DNA from: Bacteroidales bacterium
GTDB lineage: Bacteria > Bacteroidota > Bacteroidia > Bacteroidales > UBA932
Assembly: GCA_016295455.1 (NCBI GenBank)
Contig: JAEDLE010000003.1
Span: forward strand, 1-55,692
Direction: 5' to 3'
Length of the DNA stretch: 55,692 nt
Shown here: positions 49,175-55,692 of the stretch, one piece after another
Numbering within the stretch: position 1 is the first letter of the stretch
How the letters are laid out: each line of letters begins with the position of its first letter
Position numbers and translations under genes: made by a program
The notes under the pieces: generated by a model
Seen by the model: only the letters and a program-made list of their open reading frames with translations
The model's database searches: none
What the model was told of the DNA's origin: nothing

Positions 49175-51491
49175 GTTCCTCGACTTCGCGGACCGTCACC
49201 ATCGTGCCGTCCTTTTCTGGATTCAGGGTCACCTTCAGTTCCCTGGAAGCCTTTTCCGGCCTGATGCCCAGTGCCCGGTCGGTAATTATGAACTCGGAGA
49301 CGGGATCTTCTATGTAGCGCATGACGGCCCTCTTCAGCGGCCTGGCGCCATATGACGGATCGAAACCCGCATCGGCGATGAACTTCTTCGCGGAAGGGCT
49401 TATGATGATCTTGTAGCCGTTTTCCCCGGCTCTCCTGCGTATGGTCCTGAGCTCGATGTCGATGATCTTGCCTATGTCCTCACGAGTGAGCGAGTTGAAA
49501 TGAACCTTCTCGTCCACCCTGTTGAGGAATTCAGGAGGGAAAGCCTTCTTCATGGCCTTCTCCACCACGCTTTTCCTGTCTCCGCCTGAACTTCTTCCCC
49601 TGGTGCTGAATCCTACCCCGCTGCCGTAGTCCTCGGCCTCACGACTTCCCACATTGGAAGTCATTATGACTATGGTGTTCCTGAAACTTACCGTCCGGCC
49701 CTCGCTGTCTGTCAGCCTTCCGTCGTCCATTATCTGGAGCAGCAGGTTGAAGATGTCGGGATGAGCCTTCTCTATCTCGTCCAGAAGCACTACGCAGTAG
49801 GGTTTCCTCCTTACCTTCTCGCTGAGTTGTCCTCCCTCCTCGTGACCTACATAACCCGGAGGGGCTCCGATGAGCCTGGACACGGAGAACTTCTCCATAT
49901 ATTCGCTCATGTCGATGCGTACCATATTGTCTTCGGAGTCGAAAAGATATTCCGCCAGGCACTTCGCCAGCTGGGTCTTGCCCACGCCCGTGGGACCGAA
50001 GAACAGGAAGGAACCTATCGGTCTTCCCGGATCCTTGAGGCCTGCACGGTTTCTCTGGATTGCGCTGACTATGGTGTCGATTGCTCCGTCCTGACCTATT
50101 ATCCTGGCACAGAGCCTCTCCTTCATCTTCATCAGCCTGTTGCCCTCGGACTCCGCCACCTTGTTCACAGGAATCCCGCTCATCCTTGAGATGACAGTCG
50201 CGACGTCCTCCTCCATCACGGTCTTCCTGCCGCTTATCCTGACCATGGAACCGGCTTCGTCCAGGGCGTCTATGGCCTTGTCCGGAAGAGCGCGACCGCT
50301 GACATACCTCTCGCTGAGGCTGACGCAGGCTTCCACCGCATCATCCGAATATGCCACCTTGTGGAAGTCCTCGTACCGCGGTCTGAGTTTCTTGAGTATG
50401 GCAACGGACTGTGCGGCGTCTGTGCTTTCCACGGTCACTTTCTGGAAACGCCTGTCCAGGGCACCGTCCTTCTCGACTATCTTGGTGAATTCGTCCAGGG
50501 TGGTGGCGCCTATGCACTGGATTTCGCCCCTGGCAAGGGCCGGCTTGAGCATATTCGCGGCGTCGAGGCTGCCCTGGGAGCCTCCGGCGCCGACGAGGGT
50601 GTGGAACTCGTCTATGAAGAGTATGGTGTCAGGCTTTTCCCTGAGGGTGGCGATGATGTCCTTCATCCTCTTCTCGAAGTCGCCCCTGAACTTGGTCCCG
50701 GCGACCACGGAGGCTATGTCCAGGGATACTATCCTCTTGAGTGACAATGCGCCCGGAGCCTTGCCCGAAGCTATCATCATCGCTATTCCTTCCACGATTG
50801 CGGACTTGCCCACGCCGGGTTCGCCTATGAGCATGGGGTTGTTCTTCTTCCTCCTGCCCAGTATCTCTATGACTCTGGCAATCTCCGCCTCCCTGCCCAC
50901 TACCGGGTCCAGGGCTCCGGCCGCTGCCGCCGCAGTCAGGTCATAGCCGAACTCTTCCAGCGGGTCCTTCGCCCTGACGGACTCCTCACGGGAACCCTCT
51001 TCCCCGGCTTCGGCTTCCCCCTCTCCCGAAGGCTTGCCCGTACTCCTGCGGAACATCCCGTGTTCGTCCATGAAGAGCGAAACCTTCGAATAGTCTATGC
51101 CTATGCTTCTGAGATATGCCTGGGCGTAACTTCCCGTGGTTCTGCAAAGCGCCAGCAGAAGATGCTCCGCGCAGGCCTCGTCACTGTGATGTCTGGTTGC
51201 CTCCAATATGGTCAGGCTCAATACGTTCTGTGCTCCGCGGGAGAAGCTTATGCTCTCCAGTTCGGAGTACGGTATCTTCTCGTTCGTGAAGATCCTGGAA
51301 TCGATGAAGGCCTTCATCTGGTCGATGTCGGCGGCAAGCCCCTTCAGTGTGAGGAAGGCATTGTTGTCCCTGTGTCGGATCAGTCCGAGCATCAGGTGGT
51401 CCGGTCCGATGCCGTAGCTTCCGGTCCTCATCGCCTCCTCTCTGGAATAGGAGATTATGCTGTTCAGTATATCTGAGATTCTGATATCCAT
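49161..51491 (-). CDS. clpC: ATP-dependent Clp protease ATPase subunit, ClpC/ClpA-type
   Basis: A Hsp100 unfoldase feeding ClpP. The 776 residues contain a Clp-N repeat domain (1-145), AAA1 with Walker A GEPGVGKS (223-230) and FIDEFHTLVGAG, AAA2 with Walker A GPTGVGKT (499-506) and LLDEIEKAHPD, and a ClpP-docking loop with GVGF (625-628). The ClpC middle coiled coil/UVR region is missing: AAA1 runs from DEAGSMVRISG (411-421) straight to MEEDVATVISRMSGIPV. That makes it ClpA-like in layout. The ATG at 51491 (MDIRISDIL) is used; the frame open to 51740 crosses the gyrA promoter. Confidence 0.93.
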   Translation of the reverse strand: MDIRISDILNSIISYSREEAMRTGSYGIGPDHLMLGLIRHRDNNAFLTLKGLAADIDQMKAFIDSRIFTNEKIPYSELESISFSRGAQNVLSLTILEATRHHSDEACAEHLLLALCRTTGSYAQAYLRSIGIDYSKVSLFMDEHGMFRRSTGKPSGEGEAEAGEEGSREESVRAKDPLEEFGYDLTAAAAAGALDPVVGREAEIARVIEILGRRKKNNPMLIGEPGVGKSAIVEGIAMMIASGKAPGALSLKRIVSLDIASVVAGTKFRGDFEKRMKDIIATLREKPDTILFIDEFHTLVGAGGSQGSLDAANMLKPALARGEIQCIGATTLDEFTKIVEKDGALDRRFQKVTVESTDAAQSVAILKKLRPRYEDFHKVAYSDDAVEACVSLSERYVSGRALPDKAIDALDEAGSMVRISGRKTVMEEDVATVISRMSGIPVNKVAESEGNRLMKMKERLCARIIGQDGAIDTIVSAIQRNRAGLKDPGRPIGSFLFFGPTGVGKTQLAKCLAEYLFDSEDNMVRIDMSEYMEKFSVSRLIGAPPGYVGHEEGGQLSEKVRRKPYCVVLLDEIEKAHPDIFNLLLQIMDDGRLTDSEGRTVSFRNTIVIMTSNVGSREAEDYGSGVGFSTRGRSSGGDRKSVVEKAMKKAFPPEFLNRVDEKVHFNSLTREDIGKIIDIELRTIRRRAGENGYKIIISPSAKKFIADAGFDPSYGARPLKRAVMRYIEDPVSEFIITDRALGIRPEKASRELKVTLNPEKDGTMVTVREVEELKTE

Positions 51492-51571
51492 ATCTTGTTG
51501 ATGATGAAAGAGATGGCCGCGTGGTGAAAGAAATGGAGCAAGGCTGGTGCGGCCTGCTTTGCCCCAACATA

Positions 51572-51579
51572 CAAATGTA
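51572..51579 (-). promoter_or_regulatory. -7 box for clpC
   Basis: On the minus strand TACATTTG (51579-51572) matches TAnnTTTG, about 80 nt before the clpC ATG. No TTTG is found at -33. The 75-nt leader has no obvious fold. Confidence 0.5.
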
Positions 51580-51612
51580 GCAACAATTCCTGGAAATACA
51601 TCCCGGAGTGCA

Positions 51613-51644
51613 TTTGTCTTAGTGATTTTTTTTGCGTACATTTG
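51613..51644 (+). promoter_or_regulatory. Promoter of gyrA
   Basis: TTTG (51613-51616), 20-bp spacer, TACATTTG (51637-51644): a perfect match. The ATG is 23 nt after the -7 box. Confidence 0.87.
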
Positions 51645-51667
51645 CGTGTTAAAGCGAATGTTTAGAA

Positions 51668-54193
51668 ATGTCTGAAATTGAAGAGAAGAAGACCGGGTTG
51701 ATCGAGCCTGTGGAGATTGACCAGGAGATGAGGAGCGCATACATCGACTATTCGATGTCGGTGATCGTGTCCCGAGCTCTCCCGGATGCCAGGGATGGCC
51801 TCAAGCCGGTTCAGAGAAGGGTTTTGTTCGGAATGGACGGTCTGGGCCTGGGATACGGCAGCCAGACCAAGAAATCTGCAAGGATAGTCGGTGAGGTGCT
51901 CGGAAAGTTCCACCCTCACGGTGACTTAAGCGTATATGATGCCATGGCCAGGCTGGCCCAGAGTTGGAACCAGCGCTATCCGCTGGTGTTCGGCCAGGGT
52001 AACTTCGGTTCCATGGACGGCGACCCTGTCGCTGCGATGAGGTACACCGAGGCCAAACTTGAGAAGATAACCGAAGGCGTGCTGGGAGACCTTGACAAGG
52101 ACACCGTCGATTTCCAGCTCAACTTCGACGACACCATACAGGAGCCGGTGGTGCTTCCTACGAAGCTTCCGCTTCTGCTGCTCAACGGATCCTCCGGTAT
52201 CGCGGTGGGTATGGCCACCAACATGGCACCCCACAATCTGGGCGAGGTGTGTGATGCCATATGCGCATATATAGATGACCCTGAGATAGATACAGAGGGA
52301 CTGATGAAATATGTCAAGGGTCCTGACTTCCCGACCGGAGGCATAATCCAGGGCCTGCAGGGCATACGCGACGCCTATGAGACCGGCCGCGGCAAGGTCG
52401 TAGTAAGGTCCAGGACCGAGATCGAAGTCGACGACAAGGGTCGCGAGACCATAGTCGTGACCGAGATACCGTATATGGTCAACAAGAGGGAGATGATCGA
52501 GAAGATCGGCCAGATGGTCGAGGACAAGAGGCTCGAAGGCATCACCTACGTCAACGACGAGAGCTCCCGCGAGGGTCTGCGCATAGTCATCAGGGTAAAG
52601 CAGGGCGCCAATTCCAACGTCGTCCTGAACACCCTTTTCAAGTACACCCAGCTCCAGTCAAGTTTCGCCATCAACAACGTGGCGCTTGTAAAGGGTCGCC
52701 CTATGACCCTGAACCTCAAGGATATGCTGAAAGTGTTCGTGGAGTTCAGGCACGAAGTGGTGTTGCGCAGGACCAGGTTCGAACTAGACAAGGCCCAGAA
52801 GAGGGCGCATATACTCGAAGGACTGCTCAAGGCCATAGACGTGATCGACGAGGTCATCAGCATAATCAGGAATTCGAAGAGCATCGAGGATGCCAAGAGC
52901 TCCCTTATGGAGGCCTTCGGCTTCAGCGAGGCCCAGGCAAGCGCCATTGTCGAGATACGTCTCCGCCAGCTCGCCCAGCTCGAACGTGTCAAGCTCCAGT
53001 CCGAATATGACGAACTCGCCAAGTTCATCGCCTACTGCCAGGAGGTTCTCGCGGACGAGAAACTCCAGATGCAGGTAATCAAGGACGAGACGATGGAACT
53101 CAAGTCGAAATATGCCGACGCGCGACGCAGCGAAATCGTGATGAGCGCAGACGAGTTCAATCCTGAGGACTTCTATGCGGATGAGGACGTGGTCATCACC
53201 ATATCCCATCTCGGATACATCAAGAGGACCCCTCTCACCGAGTTCAGGACCCAGAGGAAGGGCGGAGTCGGAATGAAGGCAAGCTCGACCAGGGACGAGG
53301 ACTTCATAGACAAGATATATGTGGCCAACATGCACAGCACGATGATGTTCTTCACTGCGCTCGGACGCTGCTACTGGCTCAAGGTCTATGAGATACCGGA
53401 AGGCTCACGCACGTCCAAGGGACGCGCCATCCAGAACATACTCAACATACCTGACGACAAGATCAAGGCCATCATCAACGTCCAGACACTCAACGATCCG
53501 GAATATGTCAACAACAATTACGTCGTTCTGGCGACCAGGAGGGGTATCATAAAGAAGACCAGCCTGGAGGCATATTCAAGGCCTAGGGCGAACGGTATCA
53601 ACGCGATAACCGTCAAGGACGGGGATGAGCTGCTGGAGGCTCTCATCACCACAGGAAACGACCAGCTGCTGCTCGCCGCAAGGAAGGGACGCTGCTGCCG
53701 CTTCGAGGAGACTGACGCCAGGGCACTGGGCAGGACCGCCTCCGGAGTCCGTGGCATAAACATTGATGAGGATGACGAAGTGGTCGGAGCAATCTGCTAC
53801 AGTCCAGGCGCAGAGGATGCCGCGCAGCACACCGTGCTGGTGGTCAGCGAGAACGGATACGGCAAGAGGACCGACTTTGACGAATACCGCATAACCAACA
53901 GGGGAAGCAAGGGCGTGAGGACGCTCAGCATCACTGAGAAGACAGGCGAGCTTGTAGCCCTCAAGAATGTAACCGACAATGACGACCTGATGATCATCAA
54001 CCGTTCGGGATTGACCATAAGGATGGCTGTCTCCGACATAAGGACTCTGGGCAGGGCGACCCAGGGCGTAAGGCTGATCAACATCAAGGAAGGTGATGCC
54101 ATCGCCGCCGTCTCCGTAGTAAGCAAGAATGAAGATTCCGAGGAGGAGACCGCCGCCCCGCAGGAACCTGAAAGCACAGACAGCAATCAATAA
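51668..54193 (+). CDS. gyrA: DNA gyrase subunit A
   Basis: The breakage-reunion subunit of gyrase. The 841-residue protein has the N-terminal DNA-cleavage core with the catalytic tyrosine in AAMRYTEAKL, the coiled-coil tower, and a C-terminal beta-pinwheel with the GyrA box QRKGGVGM, needed for supercoiling. In the quinolone-resistance region the sequence is HPHGDLSVYD: residue 87 (equivalent to E. coli Ser83) is Leu, encoded by the rare codon TTA at 51926-51928, while the Asp87 equivalent is kept. The C-terminus is acidic and Ser/Gln-rich. It is followed by a TPR gene after 23 bp. Confidence 0.97.
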   Translation: MSEIEEKKTGLIEPVEIDQEMRSAYIDYSMSVIVSRALPDARDGLKPVQRRVLFGMDGLGLGYGSQTKKSARIVGEVLGKFHPHGDLSVYDAMARLAQSWNQRYPLVFGQGNFGSMDGDPVAAMRYTEAKLEKITEGVLGDLDKDTVDFQLNFDDTIQEPVVLPTKLPLLLLNGSSGIAVGMATNMAPHNLGEVCDAICAYIDDPEIDTEGLMKYVKGPDFPTGGIIQGLQGIRDAYETGRGKVVVRSRTEIEVDDKGRETIVVTEIPYMVNKREMIEKIGQMVEDKRLEGITYVNDESSREGLRIVIRVKQGANSNVVLNTLFKYTQLQSSFAINNVALVKGRPMTLNLKDMLKVFVEFRHEVVLRRTRFELDKAQKRAHILEGLLKAIDVIDEVISIIRNSKSIEDAKSSLMEAFGFSEAQASAIVEIRLRQLAQLERVKLQSEYDELAKFIAYCQEVLADEKLQMQVIKDETMELKSKYADARRSEIVMSADEFNPEDFYADEDVVITISHLGYIKRTPLTEFRTQRKGGVGMKASSTRDEDFIDKIYVANMHSTMMFFTALGRCYWLKVYEIPEGSRTSKGRAIQNILNIPDDKIKAIINVQTLNDPEYVNNNYVVLATRRGIIKKTSLEAYSRPRANGINAITVKDGDELLEALITTGNDQLLLAARKGRCCRFEETDARALGRTASGVRGINIDEDDEVVGAICYSPGAEDAAQHTVLVVSENGYGKRTDFDEYRITNRGSKGVRTLSITEKTGELVALKNVTDNDDLMIINRSGLTIRMAVSDIRTLGRATQGVRLINIKEGDAIAAVSVVSKNEDSEEETAAPQEPESTDSNQ

Positions 54194-54216
54194 CAATTTC
54201 TAATCACAATATCACC

Positions 54217-55494
54217 ATGAAAAAGATTTTTATCGCATTGGCCATGATCGCTTCCATGCAGATCGCCGGTGCACAGGTAAAGTCCGCAGCGGACGCCCAG
54301 AAGGCAATCGACGCAGCAAAGGCTGCTGCAGAGAATCCCAAGAAGGCTACCAAGGCTGCAACCTGGATGAAACTCGGAGACGCTTACGTGGCTGCATATG
54401 ATGCACCTGCCGGCAATCTCTGGCTTAACGGAACCAAGCAGGAGCTTGCCATCGTGATGGGCAACGAGAAGCCATCTTCAGTGGAGGATGTCGTGGTCGG
54501 CGGTCAGCAGTTCACCAAGGAGGTATATGCTGCCAAGGATCTCTACTTCAATCCTGCAGGACAGCTCTCAGCCATCAAGGTGACCAAGCCGGTTGACCCA
54601 AAGGCTCTCCAGAAGGCTGTTGAGGCATATGCAAAGGCTGCAGAACTCGACCCTAAGTCAAAGGCTGCTGAATCCCTCGCTTCAGTAAACCAGAAGTTCG
54701 TGAATGAGGCTTACACCGAGTATGTGCTCGGCAACTTCGCAGCAGGCAGCCAGCTCTTCGAGGAGGCGGCAAAGGCTCTCAAGGCTGTCGGCCAGACCGA
54801 TACCCTTTCAATCTACAATGCAGGTTTCCTTGCGCAGAACGCAGGTGACAAGGAGAGGGCAAAGGGCTTCTACCAGCAGTGTCTCGGTCTGGGTTACTAC
54901 TCAGACGGTGAACTCTATGCAAAGCTCGCTGACGTTGATCCTGACAATACCAAGAAGTACCTTGAGGAGGGTTTCTCAAAGTTCCCTGAGAGCCAGAGTA
55001 TCCTCATAGGTCTGATCAACTACTATATGTCAAGCGAGGAGAGCACCGACAGGCTCTTCGAACTCCTCGATGTAGCGAAGAAGAACGAGCCGGACAACGC
55101 TTCCCTCTACTATGTCGAGGGCAATATCCACACCCAGCTCAAGGATTATGAGAAGGCTGCCGCAGCATACAAGCGTTGCGCCGAGGTGAACCCTTCATAT
55201 GAGTTTGGTTACATCGGAGCCGGCATCATGTACTACAATCTCGCGGTTGAGCTTCAGGAGCAGGCTCAGGCTGAACTTGACGACGCCAAGTACATGAAGC
55301 TTGCAGCAGATTTCGAGAAGACCCTCAAGAGCTGCATAGAGCCTTTCGAGAAGGCGTTCGAAGTCTCCAAGGACGAGCAGATCAAGCTCAGCGTGGCAGA
55401 GTACCTCAAGAACGCATGCTACCGTTTCCGTGACGAGGATGCGAAGTATCAGGCTGCTTACGACAAGTATTCCGCAGTAGTTGCGGGCAACTGA
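54217..55494 (+). CDS. Exported tetratricopeptide repeat protein
   Basis: A 425-residue periplasmic protein with a signal peptide (MKKIFIALAMIASMQIAGAQ) and several TPR units, seen in AVEAYAKAAELDPKSKAAE, GNFAAGSQLFEEAAKAL, GDKERAKGFYQQCLGLGYY and LKDYEKAAAAYKRCAEVNPS. Codon use is strongly biased (GCTGCA, AAG, CTC), as in abundant proteins. Such a protein after gyrA is common in Bacteroidales. Its partners are unknown. It ends in a strong terminator. Confidence 0.87.
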   Translation: MKKIFIALAMIASMQIAGAQVKSAADAQKAIDAAKAAAENPKKATKAATWMKLGDAYVAAYDAPAGNLWLNGTKQELAIVMGNEKPSSVEDVVVGGQQFTKEVYAAKDLYFNPAGQLSAIKVTKPVDPKALQKAVEAYAKAAELDPKSKAAESLASVNQKFVNEAYTEYVLGNFAAGSQLFEEAAKALKAVGQTDTLSIYNAGFLAQNAGDKERAKGFYQQCLGLGYYSDGELYAKLADVDPDNTKKYLEEGFSKFPESQSILIGLINYYMSSEESTDRLFELLDVAKKNEPDNASLYYVEGNIHTQLKDYEKAAAAYKRCAEVNPSYEFGYIGAGIMYYNLAVELQEQAQAELDDAKYMKLAADFEKTLKSCIEPFEKAFEVSKDEQIKLSVAEYLKNACYRFRDEDAKYQAAYDKYSAVVAGN

Positions 55495-55532
55495 TTCCGG
55501 CCGACCCCCTGAGGGGTACCGAATCTGACAGA

Positions 55533-55571
55533 CAGAGGCTGACCCAAAAGGTCAGCTTCTGTTTCTTTTTT
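55533..55571 (+). terminator. Terminator of gyrA-TPR operon
   Basis: A 12-bp stem CAGAGGCTGACC-CAAAA-GGTCAGCTTCTG (one G-U) followed by TTTCTTTTTT. Its stem is the same as that of the GH51 terminator at 30972-31005. A smaller hairpin ACCCC-CTG-AGGGGT precedes it. Confidence 0.92.
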
Positions 55572-55597
55572 GGGGGCGAGACGTTCAGGAGGATAAC

Positions 55598-55635
55598 AAC
55601 GGAAAACTAAATCCCTCCCACTCCTGCGGAGCGGG
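55598..55635 (-). terminator. Probable minus-strand terminator at the window end
   Basis: On the minus strand CCCGCTCC-GCA-GGAGTGGG (8 bp, one G-U) is followed by AGGGATTTAGTTTTCC. It begins about 10 nt after the stop of the partial minus-strand frame below. The U-run is weak. Confidence 0.45.
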
Positions 55636-55644
55636 CCCGACCCT

Positions 55645-55692
55645 TTAGGATTCTTCCTGTTCCTTTCTGTCGAAGGCTTTGACAATTTTTGT
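55645..55692 (-). CDS. Partial CDS, C-terminal end of a minus-strand gene
   Basis: Reading in from the window edge, one frame gives TKIVKAFDRKEQEES then TAA at 55647-55645. The hydrophilic Lys/Glu tail, host-like codons (GTC, GCC, TTC, GAC) and a hairpin just after the stop fit the end of a real protein. Fifteen residues are too few to name it. Confidence 0.4.
   Translation of the reverse strand, partial: TKIVKAFDRKEQEES

Noticed and set aside
55458..55685. 75-codon minus-strand open frame at the window end
   Set aside because: It runs through the strong plus-strand terminator and the TPR gene end; the short frame ending at 55645 with a hairpin after it is a better candidate for a real gene end.

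Overview
The window is a stretch of chromosome from a member of the Bacteroidales (phylum Bacteroidota), with G+C in the mid-50s % by eye. Three things point there. Several genes belong to families known mainly from this group (DUF4831, DUF4290, DUF3822, DUF4293, a LolA-like protein after ftsK, cytoplasmic N-rubredoxin rubrerythrin, FISUMP lipoprotein). Promoters follow the Bacteroidetes pattern TTTG-(about 20 bp)-TAnnTTTG and not TTGACA/TATAAT. Many exported proteins carry short lipoprotein signals. Genus cannot be settled from the sequence; an Alistipes-like or uncultured gut/rumen Bacteroidales lineage would fit.

Layout. 1-0.5 kb: tRNA-Arg(ACG) and rplS, both minus. 0.65-12 kb, minus: grpE-dnaJ, trkA-uup, then a long train DUF2400/TIGR02757 - zeta-like P-loop kinase - tldD - tldE(pmbA) - SlyD-like FKBP with a Cys/His tail - family 2 glycosyltransferase. 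12-15.4 kb, minus: two tandem POT peptide transporters. 15.5-18.9 kb, plus: LpxL-like acyltransferase, DUF4831 protein, PepD dipeptidase. 18.9-20.2 kb: rpsF-rpsR-rplI with its own promoter, a leader palindrome and a strong terminator, facing a rubrerythrin gene. 21-31 kb, plus: addB-addA recombination nuclease, then DUF4290-ftsK-lolA. 31-34 kb, minus: GH51 arabinofuranosidase and ApbE flavin transferase. 34-37 kb, plus: FISUMP lipoprotein, LemA and two TPM-domain proteins. A truncated ComEC (minus) and ackA (plus) diverge near 38.1 kb. 39.4-45.4 kb, minus: a tightly coupled train nrnA - FKBP lipoprotein - double-FKBP lipoprotein - MATE - cytidylate-kinase-like - serine hydrolase. 45.5-47.4 kb, plus: membrane-anchored protein, DUF3822, rsmD, facing DUF4293. 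48-49.2 kb: nucleoside phosphorylase and a palindrome-rich gap with a possible 41-residue ORF. 49.2-55.5 kb: clpC (minus) diverging from gyrA and a TPR protein (plus). The last 48 bases look like the C-terminal end of a minus-strand gene.

Functionally this is mostly conserved housekeeping DNA: translation, protein folding and quality control (GrpE, DnaJ, ClpC, three FKBPs, TldD/E), recombination and segregation (AddAB, FtsK, gyrase), envelope biogenesis (LpxL-like, LolA-like, glycosyltransferase), peptide and acetate metabolism. I see no phage, transposon, CRISPR array or classical defence island. I did not find a clear new multi-gene system. The most notable observations are: a rare TTA leucine codon at the fluoroquinolone-resistance position of GyrA; a Cys-rich extension on GrpE and a Cys/His repeat tail on an FKBP; a ClpC without its middle domain; two start codons 5-6 nt after a perfect -7 box (probably leaderless mRNAs); a structured gap with a small ORF next to clpC; and an apparent window-wide excess of the word ATAT in all codon phases.
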